From the NCBI RefSeq assembly GCF_001767395.1, contig NZ_CP017014.1:1054001-1118000 (forward strand): a stretch of DNA of 64,000 nt, read 5' to 3'. This document shows, piece by piece, positions 54,966 through 63,933 of this stretch (its first letter is position 1; each line of letters begins with the position of its first letter). Under the pieces are notes generated by a model. It saw nothing but the letters and a program-made list of their open reading frames with translations, was not told the DNA's origin and did no database searches. The translations under genes were made by a program, and so were the position numbers. The stretch comes from Rhodococcus sp. WMMA185 (GTDB lineage Bacteria; Actinomycetota; Actinomycetes; Mycobacteriales; Mycobacteriaceae).

Positions 54966-55386
54966 GCGCCGCTGTCGAGAGGCTCGGCGAGGCGCTCGGC
55001 CGGGGTATCCCAGTCGAGGGTCTTGCGGGGCCGGGTGTTGAGCTCGTGGGCGACGCGTTCGAGCTCGTCGGGGCCGTGGATCGATAGGTCCGTGCCTTTC
55101 GGGAAGTACTGGCCCAGTATCCCGTTGGTGTTCTCGGTACCGAGACGACAGCAAGGGCTGGTAGGACCACGACTCAGATCGCGCCCCGGCCCTACCAGCC
55201 TGCTCGGTGTCCCCAACCAACATCGCCAGCACGCCATCGCTTCACGGTGCGGTAGTTCACACCGATGATCCTGACGGACCCGCGGAGTGAATAGCCCTCG
55301 TTGAGCAACTCACGCAGCATGGCCCGTTCTGCGACCAACTTTCTCGCCCCTCGAGGCTTCTCTCGATTGGCGCGAATCTCGAACAA
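54962..55386 (-). pseudogene. IS30-family transposase remnant
   Basis: The minus-strand frame ending at 54962 carries GTENTNGILGQYFPKGTD and LNTRPRKTLDWDTPAERLAE, the signature C-terminus of IS30 transposases. The frame from 55386 encodes an N-terminal helix-turn-helix (LRGSVRIIGVNYRTVKRWR). About two thirds of the normal protein, including two acidic catalytic residues, is missing between them and the two parts are in different frames. It is a dead element, evidence for past mobile DNA to the right of tRNA-Ala. Inverted ends were not located. Confidence 0.8.
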
Positions 55387-55461
55387 CGCAACTCCTGATC
55401 AGGTCAGGTGTTGCGACGATCCGTGGAACTCGAGCTCTCGGGAGGGGGAGTTTCGCGGTCT

Positions 55462-56802
55462 CTACGATCCCCAGTTCCCGAGCGATCCCAAGGGCCCGGT
55501 TGACGGTGCGTTGGTGATGTCGAGAACGACGGGCAGCACAGCATCGTCGCCGATGCCGTTGGTTGCGGTGACGGTGAACCTGAATTGCCCTGCGGTGGTG
55601 GGGGTGCCGGACAGAACGCCGTCGTCGCTGAGAGTCAGCCCGTCGGGCAGGGCGCCTACGGTGACGGAAGTGGCGGCGACCGGCTGTCCGGTCACCGTGA
55701 ACGTGTACTCGTAGGACTGGCCGACGGCACCGGCCGGCAATGTCACGGTCAGTGTCGGTGCCCATTCGATCGCGATGACCGACACCGTCTTGTCGCCGTT
55801 GTTGGTGACGTACGCGCGGGTGCCATCCGAGGTGATCGCCACCCCGTATGTGTACGGGCCGACGGGAATCTGGTCGCCGATGCGGGTGTCTGTGGCAGTG
55901 TCGATTATTGAAACCGAGCCGCCGCCGTTGTTGGCGATATAGGCGCGGGTGCCGTCCGGAGTGATCGCCACCCCGTATGGGTACGGGTCGACGGGGATGG
56001 GATCGCCGATGACGGTGTCTGTGCCGGTGTCGATGACCGACACCGAATGATCGTCCCGGTTGCCGACGTAGGCGCGGGTGCCGTCCGGCGTGATCGCCAG
56101 CGCGCCCGGATCATTGCCCACCGCGATGGGGTTGCCGATGACGGTGCCGCTGCCGGTGTCGATGACCGACACCGTGTCGTCACCGTTGTTGGTGACGTAG
56201 GCGCGGTCGCCGTTCGGGGTGATCGCTACCCCGACTGGCCTATCTCCGACGGGGATGGGATCGCCGATGACGGTGTCGGTGCTGGTGTCGATGACCGCCA
56301 CCGCGTCGTCGCCGTTGTTGGTGACGTAGGCGCGGGTGCCGTCGGGGGTGATCGCCACCGCGCCCGGGTTGTTGCCGACCGCGATGGGGTCTCCGATGAC
56401 GGTGGCGGTGGCGGCGTCGATCACCGACACTGTGCCGGATGCACCGTTGGTGACGTAGGCGCGGGTGCCGTCGGGGGTGATCGCCACCGCGCCCGGGTTG
56501 TTGCCGACCGCGATGGGGTCTCCGATGATGGTGTTGGAGCCGGTGTCGATCACCGACACCGTGTCGTCCCCCGCGTTGATGACGTAGGCGCGGGCGCCGT
56601 CGGAGGTGATTGCTATACCGGTGGGGTAGGTGCCGACGTCGATCGTGGTGGTGACGGTATCGGCCTGCGCGGCCGGGGCAGTCGTGAGCATCAGCCCCGT
56701 CGCCAGAGCGGCGACGAGCCCCGCCTTGTGCTGCTGTCGGCTGCGGGCCCCCGAAAGCGGGCTACCCCCGCGGCAGCGCGGGTCGATGATGGTGTGCGAC
56801 AT
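55462..56802 (-). CDS. secreted YVTN beta-propeller protein with Ig-like domain (copy 1)
   Basis: The product is 446 residues from ATG 56802, preceded by GAAGGAG. A signal peptide (about 1-48) ends APAAQA-D. Seven repeats of about 42 residues follow, each with the core AITPDGTRAYVTN and DTVSVIDT, enough for a seven-bladed propeller. A C-terminal putative-Ig domain (GAVGQSYEYTFTVTG, GLTLSDDGVLSGTPTTAG) ends in PLGSLGNWGS. The protein is exported; its ligand is unknown. The gene lies on the opposite strand to copy 2 at 62593, and a damaged copy lies 250 bases upstream. Confidence 0.88.
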   Translation of the reverse strand: MSHTIIDPRCRGGSPLSGARSRQQHKAGLVAALATGLMLTTAPAAQADTVTTTIDVGTYPTGIAITSDGARAYVINAGDDTVSVIDTGSNTIIGDPIAVGNNPGAVAITPDGTRAYVTNGASGTVSVIDAATATVIGDPIAVGNNPGAVAITPDGTRAYVTNNGDDAVAVIDTSTDTVIGDPIPVGDRPVGVAITPNGDRAYVTNNGDDTVSVIDTGSGTVIGNPIAVGNDPGALAITPDGTRAYVGNRDDHSVSVIDTGTDTVIGDPIPVDPYPYGVAITPDGTRAYIANNGGGSVSIIDTATDTRIGDQIPVGPYTYGVAITSDGTRAYVTNNGDKTVSVIAIEWAPTLTVTLPAGAVGQSYEYTFTVTGQPVAATSVTVGALPDGLTLSDDGVLSGTPTTAGQFRFTVTATNGIGDDAVLPVVLDITNAPSTGPLGSLGNWGS

Positions 56803-56916
56803 CGTGACTAGGCTCCTTCGACCAGTGAGGAGATGCGGATGGGTATCTACATCTCGACGGGCGCAACACGCAGGGCGCCGACAGAGTGAAACCGCCCGAC
56901 CTTCCCTGCATTGCGG

Positions 56917-56952
56917 GGACTATACGGGCAAAATGGACACTCGTCTGGATCG
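56917..56952 (-). promoter_or_regulatory. promoter of YVTN copy 1 (shared element)
   Basis: Read on the minus strand, GATCCAGAC is followed 27 bases from its start by TATAGT in CCGTATAGTCC (complement of 56919-56924). The same layout with the same spacing precedes copy 2 at 62447-62479. TATAGT fits a -10 box about 115 bases from the start codon, leaving a leader that is also partly conserved. Confidence 0.55.
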
Positions 56953-56996
56953 GCGCGCCCGACTGTCTGGGGAAGGCCGGGTGTTGCTGGAATCGA

Positions 56997-57030
56997 CTTG
57001 GCCATCCACCCGGGCGGGTGGACGGCCAAG
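56997..57030 (-). terminator. terminator behind the YVTN remnant
   Basis: A 15-bp stem with one mismatch (arms CTTGGCC-TCCACCC and its complement) and a 4-base loop. It lies 23 bases beyond the stop of the damaged copy on the minus strand. Confidence 0.65.
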
Positions 57031-57052
57031 TCCGTGAGGTGGAGCGTGTCGG

Positions 57053-57423
57053 TCAGGACGGCCATGCCAGTGAACCGAAGCTGCCGAGCGATCCGGTCAA
57101 CGGTGAGTCACCGATCGCGATCACCGACACCAACCCGTTTGCTTTGTGGGTGACGTAGGCGCGGGTGCCGCCCGGGGTGATTGCCACGTCGGAATAGTCG
57201 CCGCCGACCCCCCAGATGGTGTCGGTGACCCGGTTGGTGAAGGTGTTGACTACCGACACCGTGTCGCTGTTGGTGATGTAGGCGCGTTTGCCGTCGGGGT
57301 GGTTCCGAGCATCAGCCCCGTCGCCAGAGCGGCGACCAACCCCGCAGTGCGCCCGCGACGGGTGCGCGGCCTTGAGCCCAGGTCACCGCTGCGGCCAGGC
57401 GGAACAATGATGGTGTGCGACAT
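57053..57423 (-). pseudogene. YVTN propeller gene with internal deletion and frameshift
   Basis: The minus strand from ATG 57423 encodes MSHTII followed by a signal peptide like that of copy 1 (LVAALATGLMLGTTP). The frame then enters repeat sequence in the wrong phase and stops after about 57 codons. Continuing in the repeat phase gives RAYITNSDTVSVVNTF, one blade with AITPGGTRAYVTH, and the tail SLGSFGS, ending at 57053. Roughly 300 codons of repeats and the Ig-like domain have been lost, most simply by recombination between similar repeat sequences. It keeps its promoter at 57490-57536. Confidence 0.85.
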
Positions 57424-57489
57424 CGCGTCTAGACTCCTTCTACGCGCAGGGCAAGAAATAGAAACCGGATGGTCTTCCCTGCGTCGCCG

Positions 57490-57536
57490 GGACTATACGG
57501 GAGACGTTTGGGCAAGAGGGCACCCATCCGGAACGG
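57490..57536 (-). promoter_or_regulatory. promoter of the damaged YVTN copy
   Basis: CCGTATAGTCC on the minus strand (TATAGT is the complement of 57492-57497) and GTTCCGGAT 37 bases before it match the elements of copies 1 and 2, but with ten extra bases between them and a shortened leader. The region from 57424 to the P-type ATPase start holds no other gene. Confidence 0.45.
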
Positions 57537-57734
57537 CGCGACCGACTGTCGATGGGGTGAGACCCAAAGGCGCTGCGTGGGCGGAGGAGCAGGCGCCTGA
57601 TCTCTCGCCGTCGACGGCGGCGGTCTATCGCTGGTGGTCGACGTGAGGACTAAGTTCCCTACCCACTACCTCCCGACACCGGCAGGCTTGATGTAGAGCG
57701 ATCGTTCTTCCGACGAGTCGAGTTGGAGCGCACG

Positions 57735-60350
57735 ATGGCACGAGTGTCGACGGACGAACTCGGAGCGGCCGTGAGCGCCGGTTCGGCCGGGCTGACTTCG
57801 GATGCGGCGGCCGAACGGCTTCGCGTCGACGGCCCGAACCTGCTACCGACGACGCATCCGGTGCCGGCATGGCGCAAACTCGCGGCCGAACTTACCCACT
57901 TCTTCGCGCTCATGCTCTGGGTGGCCGCCGCACTCGCGCTAGTGGCCGACATGCCGCAACTGGCGGTCGCGATCGTCGTGGTGATCGTGGTGAACGGCCT
58001 GTTCGCATTCGTCCAGGAGGAACGCGCCGAGAAGGCGTCGGAACGGCTGCGCGACCTGCTCCCGGCGACGGTGACCGTTCGGCGTGGCGGTGAACTCCGC
58101 ACAATCGACGCGGCCGACGTGGTCGTCGGCGACGTCATGGTGATCGCCAGCGGTGATCGGGTTCCCGCCGACGGCACACTGACGGTCACCGATGCCCTTG
58201 CAGTCGACGAATCGACCCTGACCGGCGAGAGTGAACCGGTATACGAGAAGCCCGGCGAGCAGGTGTGGGCCGGCACCTATGCGGTCGGTGGACAGGGAGA
58301 GGCGGTCGCGGTCGCAACGGCCTCGGACACCAGGCTTGCCGGGATCGCTGCCCTCACCGCGGGCGTGCGGCGACCCCGGAGCCCCCTGGCCGCCGAACTG
58401 CATCGCGTCGTGCGTGCGATCGCCGTTCTCGCGGCTGCCGTCGGTGGCGGATTCTTCGGGCTGTCTCTGCTTATCGGTCTACCCGCCCACGACGGGTTCG
58501 TGTTGGCCCTGGGCGTCACCGTGGCGCTGGTCCCGGAGGGGCTACTCCCCACGGTGACCCTTTCCCTGGCTATGGGTGCTCAGCGCATGGCGCGCCGACA
58601 AGCCCTCGTGCGGCACCTGGAGGCGGTCGAGAATCTCGGGTCCACGACGGTGATCTGCACCGACAAGACCGGCACCCTCACACAGAACCGGATGACCGTC
58701 ACCGAGGCCTGGACCCCGGCGGGCTCGCTGACCGTGGTCGGGGAGGGCTACGAGCCCAGCGGCCGTGTCGAGGGCGAAGATTCGGCAGTCGATGCGGCCC
58801 AGCACCTGGGCCTGGTGGCGGTGTCGGCCTCGCAGGGCGGCATCGTGTTCCAGAACGGCGCCTGGTCGGCTGTCGGCGATCCGATGGAAGCTGCCCTCGA
58901 CGCCTTCGCCCGCCGCGCGGCGGGACGCAGCGACCTGGACCGGGCTAGGCCAGATCGCCGGTTCGCGTTCGATCCGCAGCGGCGTCGGGAGTCGGCGATC
59001 ATCGGCGGCACCCTCATGCTCAAGGGCGCGCCGGATTCCGTGCTGCCACTGTGCACGTCCCCCGGGTCATCGGTTCTCGACGCGGCCCGCCGCGCCGTCG
59101 ACGACATGGCAGGCCGGGGTTTGCGTGTACTCGCGGCCGCCACCCGAGATCTTTCCGGCACAGCCGATTCCGCGGACCGGGTAGAGCAGAATCTGACGCT
59201 CGTCGGCCTGTTCGGTATCGAGGACCCGCCCCGCCCCACCGTTGCTGCGGCACTATCGGCGGCGCGGGGCGCGCACATCAGGGTCGTCATGCTCACCGGC
59301 GATCATCCTACGACGGCGGTCGCCGTTGCTCGCGAGATCGGCCTCGTGGACGACGAATCGAAAGCGCTCGTGGTCGAGGGCGACGATCTACCCGAACACG
59401 ACGACGATCTCGGCGATCTCCTCGACCGGGACGGCGTGGTCGTCAGCAGGGTCTCGCCGGAACAGAAGCTCGCAGTCGCACGGGCCCTGCAGGCCCGCGG
59501 ACATGTGGTCGCGATGACCGGTGACGGCGTCAATGACGGGCCCGCGCTGCGAGAGGCGGACATCGGCGTGGCAATGGGACGCGGCGGCACCGACGTCGCG
59601 CGGGAAGCGGCCGATCTCGTGCTCCTCGACGACGACTTCTCCACGATCGTCGCCGCCGTCGAACAGGGCCGCGCTACCTACGCCAACATTCGACGATTCC
59701 TCACCTACCACCTCACGTCCAACGTCGCCGAACTCACGCCCTTCGTGGTCTGGGCTCTGTCCGGCAGTCGGATTCCGCTTGCGATCGGCGTCCTGCAAGT
59801 GCTGTGCATCGACATCGTCACCGACCTGTTGCCCGCACTCGCCCTGGGTGGTGAGCCGCCGGGCAAGGGCGTGATGGATCGTCGCCCCGAGCGTCGGCAC
59901 CTGCTCGACCGCAACCTCCTGACCCGTGTCTTCGGGGTACTCGGTCCGGTCGAGGCAGCGGCCGCGATGACCGCGTTTCTCGTGGTGCTCTGGATGTCGG
60001 GATGGCATCTCGGTGCCAATCCGCCCACCGGAGCGGCACTGGTGACCGCGTCCGGCTCGGCGTTCACTGCCATCATCTTCGGCCAGATCGCGAACGCCTT
60101 CGCGTGCCGCAGCGCGACCCGGCCGGTGTGGCAACTCGGCTGGCGGACCAACCCATTGCTGCTGTGGGCGGTGGCCGTGGAGTCCGTGATCCTCCTGCTG
60201 CTGCTGACGATCGGCCCGCTGGCTGCGCTGCTCGGCCAGTCGCCGCCGTCGATCACAGGCTGGGCGATCGCGGCCGCAGGGATACCCGCTCTGCTCGGCG
60301 CCGACTACCTGTACAAGAGGGTGCGCGGGCGGCAACGAGCTGGTCGCTGA
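57735..60350 (+). CDS. P2-type cation-transporting ATPase
   Basis: The product is 871 residues from ATG 57735 (TTG 57723 also in frame). P-type ATPase sites are the actuator LTGESEPVYEK, the phosphorylated Asp in CTDKTGTLTQNRM, the nucleotide site LKGAPDSVL and the hinge TGDGVNDGPALREAD. Membrane helix 4 has VPEGLLPTVTLSLAMG, the Pro-Glu-Gly signature of P2 pumps (Ca2+, Mn2+, Na+/K+ group), and helix 6 has DIVTDLLPALALG. No N-terminal metal-binding Cys domain, so it is not a copper or zinc pump. The ion is not readable. It stands alone in the accessory region. Confidence 0.9.
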   Translation: MARVSTDELGAAVSAGSAGLTSDAAAERLRVDGPNLLPTTHPVPAWRKLAAELTHFFALMLWVAAALALVADMPQLAVAIVVVIVVNGLFAFVQEERAEKASERLRDLLPATVTVRRGGELRTIDAADVVVGDVMVIASGDRVPADGTLTVTDALAVDESTLTGESEPVYEKPGEQVWAGTYAVGGQGEAVAVATASDTRLAGIAALTAGVRRPRSPLAAELHRVVRAIAVLAAAVGGGFFGLSLLIGLPAHDGFVLALGVTVALVPEGLLPTVTLSLAMGAQRMARRQALVRHLEAVENLGSTTVICTDKTGTLTQNRMTVTEAWTPAGSLTVVGEGYEPSGRVEGEDSAVDAAQHLGLVAVSASQGGIVFQNGAWSAVGDPMEAALDAFARRAAGRSDLDRARPDRRFAFDPQRRRESAIIGGTLMLKGAPDSVLPLCTSPGSSVLDAARRAVDDMAGRGLRVLAAATRDLSGTADSADRVEQNLTLVGLFGIEDPPRPTVAAALSAARGAHIRVVMLTGDHPTTAVAVAREIGLVDDESKALVVEGDDLPEHDDDLGDLLDRDGVVVSRVSPEQKLAVARALQARGHVVAMTGDGVNDGPALREADIGVAMGRGGTDVAREAADLVLLDDDFSTIVAAVEQGRATYANIRRFLTYHLTSNVAELTPFVVWALSGSRIPLAIGVLQVLCIDIVTDLLPALALGGEPPGKGVMDRRPERRHLLDRNLLTRVFGVLGPVEAAAAMTAFLVVLWMSGWHLGANPPTGAALVTASGSAFTAIIFGQIANAFACRSATRPVWQLGWRTNPLLLWAVAVESVILLLLLTIGPLAALLGQSPPSITGWAIAAAGIPALLGADYLYKRVRGRQRAGR

Positions 60351-60537
60351 CCGCGGCGTCGAAAGGTGGCTGTCGCCAGGTCCCCTCGGCTGCACCACTT
60401 TTGCGCACTGCAAAGGGATAAATCGGGTAACTCGGTCGATCCGATGTCAGCACTCGCGGGCAACACCTTTCAGCCCTATGCTTACGCTACGGAAGTAGCT
60501 TGACCCAAGCCTGACACCGTCAAGAATCGGAGATGGT

Positions 60538-62337
60538 ATGTCACAGGTCTCGAGACGTGAATTCTTAAGGGGGGCAGGCAGGGCGGGTCTCGCGCTCGGA
60601 TTGCTCGGTCTGAGTGCCGGGTGCGTCAATCGTGCGGATGGTGAATACGATGCGGTCGTCATCGGCGGCGGCACCGCCGGAGCGATCGTCGCGGCGAAGC
60701 TCCAGTCGGCCGGTGGTGGGCAGCGGCGAATCCTGGTCATCGAGGCCGGCGGTCCGACGTCGGCGCTCATTGGCGGGACGAACTATCCCGAGTGGGTTCC
60801 TGAGGGCAGAACGGATCTGACCGTATGCGATGTGCCGGGCGAGTATTCGAACCTCGCGTTTCTACCGGGCGGCGAACCGTACGAGCTTACGGACACTCCG
60901 TTTACGGCTCAATACACCGGGCTCGGTGGCAATTCGCAGTTCAACGGCATGCTCTTTCAGACGAATCCACCTCGACAGTTTGACGCCGAGTGGCCGTCGG
61001 GGTGGGGCTGGGCCGATCTCGAAGTCTATTTCGACCGTGTACGGAAGAGGTTCAACGTTACGGACACGCCATCCACCGATGGCGTCGCGTACAACACCGG
61101 CCCCGCGCAGATCATTCATCCGCTCTATCAGCAAACCGGTTGGGCCGAAGGGGATACGAGCCGCATGTTCGACGGGGGTGTCTACGGCAGACCGTGCGTC
61201 GTATCTGCAGATGGTAGGCGTGCCGGCCCGATCAGCGAAGATTTCGCAGATATCGACCCCGGGGGCGTAGCGGCCGAGGGGCTCGAGATACTGCAGTTCA
61301 CCAAGGCGAACAGCATTGAGTTCGACTCTTCGGGTAAGGCGCTCGCTGTCCATTACACAAATCGGGGTGCACTCGACCAGACCATTGCCGGGACCGACGG
61401 TGCCGCGCATCTCAAGAGTGACGGATTCGTCGTCATGGCGGCCGGAGCGCTGATCACGCCGAAAGTCCTTTACTCGAGTGGTGTTGGGCCGTCCGGCCGC
61501 GAATCCGAGATCTTCCCCGAGGGGCCATCGAGGGCATTCAGCATCGACAATCAGCTAGTCGGTGTCGGGCTCTACGACCACGTCATGTCGATGGTCGCCT
61601 ACAACTACGACGGGAGCATTCCCTATTCGGCCTACAACTACTCGAACTACGCTGCGAACAAAGCCGACTTGGAAGCCTACCTCGAAAACGGCCGCGGTCC
61701 GTATGCGCAGTACCTCCCCGTGTCGATTCTCAACTATCGACGCCAATCCGACGTTCCCGACGTCGAAATATTCCTCGATCCGCAAGGGCCGTTGCCGAAG
61801 GACGGACCGTATTACGGTCCGCGGACACTCTCGGCGCACGTGATGTTGCTCTGCCCGAAGGCGCGCGGGATTGTTGCGCTCGATGCCGGCGGAGATGTCT
61901 GTGAACCGGACATCTATCTGCCCGACACACCCGATGGCAACGACGATGCCGACCTCATGGCCCACGCCGTCCACGACATGATTCAGCTCTTCAAGAACGA
62001 CCCGCCACTATCGATTTCATTCGGACCGGGGAGTTCGAGCCACGAAAACCTCGATCCCGATGACCTCGCCGATGTCAGAACGTACGTCACGAGCATGTTG
62101 CCCGTCAGCGATGTCCATTTCAGCCGGATGATTACCAACCACTACGGCGGGACGGCCCCGCTGTCGGGAGGTCCTGGCGGCGTCGATCCCCAGACCCTGA
62201 TTCTGCGTGGGACGGAGAACGTCGCTGTCGCCGATGCATCGCTCATGCCGGTACCTTCTGCGGCGCATCCCGTGGGGACAATCATGGCAGTCGCTGAAAG
62301 GGCGGGCGAGATCTTGGCTTCGAGGTGGCACGGATAG
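60538..62337 (+). CDS. Tat-exported GMC oxidoreductase with lipobox
   Basis: The product is 599 residues from ATG 60538. The N-terminus SRREFLRGAGRAGLALGL is a twin-arginine signal and ends LLGLSAGC, a lipobox, so the enzyme should be a folded lipoprotein on the outer face of the membrane. The FAD fold starts DAVVIGGGTAGAIVAAKL; GMC signature 1 is GLGGNSQFNGML; the active-site His is in ITNHYGGTAPLSG and HPVGTIMAVAERAG closes the FAD domain. It oxidises an alcohol, sugar or sterol; the substrate is unknown. It stands between the cation pump and YVTN copy 2. Confidence 0.88.
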   Translation: MSQVSRREFLRGAGRAGLALGLLGLSAGCVNRADGEYDAVVIGGGTAGAIVAAKLQSAGGGQRRILVIEAGGPTSALIGGTNYPEWVPEGRTDLTVCDVPGEYSNLAFLPGGEPYELTDTPFTAQYTGLGGNSQFNGMLFQTNPPRQFDAEWPSGWGWADLEVYFDRVRKRFNVTDTPSTDGVAYNTGPAQIIHPLYQQTGWAEGDTSRMFDGGVYGRPCVVSADGRRAGPISEDFADIDPGGVAAEGLEILQFTKANSIEFDSSGKALAVHYTNRGALDQTIAGTDGAAHLKSDGFVVMAAGALITPKVLYSSGVGPSGRESEIFPEGPSRAFSIDNQLVGVGLYDHVMSMVAYNYDGSIPYSAYNYSNYAANKADLEAYLENGRGPYAQYLPVSILNYRRQSDVPDVEIFLDPQGPLPKDGPYYGPRTLSAHVMLLCPKARGIVALDAGGDVCEPDIYLPDTPDGNDDADLMAHAVHDMIQLFKNDPPLSISFGPGSSSHENLDPDDLADVRTYVTSMLPVSDVHFSRMITNHYGGTAPLSGGPGGVDPQTLILRGTENVAVADASLMPVPSAAHPVGTIMAVAERAGEILASRWHG

Positions 62338-62446
62338 CGGCACCGCCACATTGTCTGATGACGCGACCGCCTGAGTAGATGCCCGCTGAGCACTCCTCGG
62401 GCGCGCGTTCATAGCCCGGCGTGTCTCGTGGTCAGCACGTCGTGTC

Positions 62447-62479
62447 GATCCGGACATTCGTCTGAATGTTCCGTATAGT
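62447..62479 (+). promoter_or_regulatory. promoter of YVTN copy 2 (shared element)
   Basis: GATCCGGAC (62447-62455) is followed by TATAGT (62474-62479), 27 bases from start to start as in copy 1. The leader down to ATG 62593 shares GCGCCCTGCG, CCGCATCT and GAAGGAG with copy 1. Confidence 0.55.
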
Positions 62480-62592
62480 CCGCACCTGCGCCGGTGACGA
62501 TTCGGTTCCTGTCTTGCGCCCTGCGGGTGCTGCGCCGACAGCGATGTCGTGTCCGTCCGCATCTACCAATTGGCAGAAGGAGTCCGATCGCG

Positions 62593-63933
62593 ATGCCTCA
62601 CAAGACCATCGACACGACCCACCGTGGGGCTGGCCCTGGGGTCCGGGCTCGTACCGGACCACGATGCACCGCAGGCCTTGCCGCGATCCTCGCGGCGGGG
62701 TTGATGCTCACGGCCGGCCCGGCCGCGCAGGCGGACACCGTCGAGACCACGATCCCGGTCGGTGCCAGTCCGGTCGGGGTGGCGATCACCACCGACGGAA
62801 CCCGCGCCTTCGTCACCAGCCAGGGCGACGGCACGGTGTCGGTCATCGACACCGCCACCAACTCCGTCACCGGCACCATCGACGTCGGCAGCGTCCCGTC
62901 CCGGATCGCGATCACCCCCGACGGCACCGGCGCCTACGTCACCAACTGGTCGGACGGCACGGTGTCGGTGATCGACACCGCCACCAACACCGAGACCACC
63001 ACCATCGGCGTCGGCAGCGACCCGTATGGGGTGGCGATCACCCCCGACGGAACCCGCGCCTTCGTCACCAACTTTCACGACAGCACGGTGTCGGTCATCG
63101 ACACCGCCACCAACTCCGTCACCGACACGATCGGCTTCGAGGCCGACCTCCGCCCGTATGGGGTGGCGATCACCCCCGACGGGACCAGCGCCTACATCGC
63201 CAACCAGTTCGGCGACTCAGTGTTCGTCATCGACACCACGACCAACGACATCGCCGGCATCATTGACGTTGGCGACGGTCCGGTCGAGGTGGCGATCACC
63301 CCCGACGGAACTCACGCCTACGTCACCAACTCCAGCGACAACTCGGTGTCGGTAATCGACACCGCGACCAACACCGTCACCATTACCATCAACGCTGGCG
63401 ACGACCCGGAAGGGGTAGCCCCGCAAGGGGTGGCGATCACCCCCGACGGGACCCGCGCCTACGTCACCAATTATCTGGCCAACACCGTGTCAGTGATCGA
63501 CACCGTGGCTAACACCTTCACCACCTTCGACGTTGGTATCGGTCCGCGCGCGGTGGCGTTCACCCCCGATGGCACCGGCGCCTACGTCACCAACCAGAAC
63601 GACAGCTCGGTGTCGGTCCTCGAGATCGACACGGAACCGACTCTGACCGGCACACCGCCGGCCGGGGCCGTCGGGCAACCCTACGAGTACGCCTTTACCC
63701 TCACCGGGCAGCCGGCCCCCACCATCACCGTTATCGCCGGCAGCCTGCCCGACGGATTGACCCTCAGTGCTGATGGTGTTCTGTCCGGCACCCCGACGAC
63801 CGTTGGGCCATCAGCATTCCTCATCTCCGCGGGTAACGGCATCGGCGGAGACGTTCAGTTGTCCGTAGCCCTCGATATCACCGACACCCCACCGACGGGG
63901 TCCTCGGGTTCGCTCGGTTTCACGGGATCGTAG
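62593..63933 (+). CDS. secreted YVTN beta-propeller protein with Ig-like domain (copy 2)
   Basis: The product is 446 residues from ATG 62593, behind AGAAGGAG (an open frame begins at 62494 but those residues are leader sequence). The signal peptide ends GPAAQA-D. Seven YVTN repeats follow (AITPDGTRAYVTN and DTVSVIDT type), then the Ig-like segment with GAVGQPYEYAFTLTG and a C-terminal tail SSGSLGFTGS. Length and architecture equal copy 1, on the opposite strand 6 kb away. The first half is richer in Asp and Thr. It is an exported, probably wall-associated binding or scaffold protein. The last 67 bases of the window hold nothing recognisable. Confidence 0.88.
   Translation: MPHKTIDTTHRGAGPGVRARTGPRCTAGLAAILAAGLMLTAGPAAQADTVETTIPVGASPVGVAITTDGTRAFVTSQGDGTVSVIDTATNSVTGTIDVGSVPSRIAITPDGTGAYVTNWSDGTVSVIDTATNTETTTIGVGSDPYGVAITPDGTRAFVTNFHDSTVSVIDTATNSVTDTIGFEADLRPYGVAITPDGTSAYIANQFGDSVFVIDTTTNDIAGIIDVGDGPVEVAITPDGTHAYVTNSSDNSVSVIDTATNTVTITINAGDDPEGVAPQGVAITPDGTRAYVTNYLANTVSVIDTVANTFTTFDVGIGPRAVAFTPDGTGAYVTNQNDSSVSVLEIDTEPTLTGTPPAGAVGQPYEYAFTLTGQPAPTITVIAGSLPDGLTLSADGVLSGTPTTVGPSAFLISAGNGIGGDVQLSVALDITDTPPTGSSGSLGFTGS

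Noticed and set aside
59388-60413. Minus-strand ORF of 341 codons under the P-type ATPase
   Set aside because: Antisense shadow; the plus strand has the complete set of P-type ATPase motifs.
55462-63933. CRISPR-like array from regularly spaced repeats
   Set aside because: The repeats are coding (YVTN blades of about 126 bases) with no spacers of uniform unrelated sequence and no cas genes.
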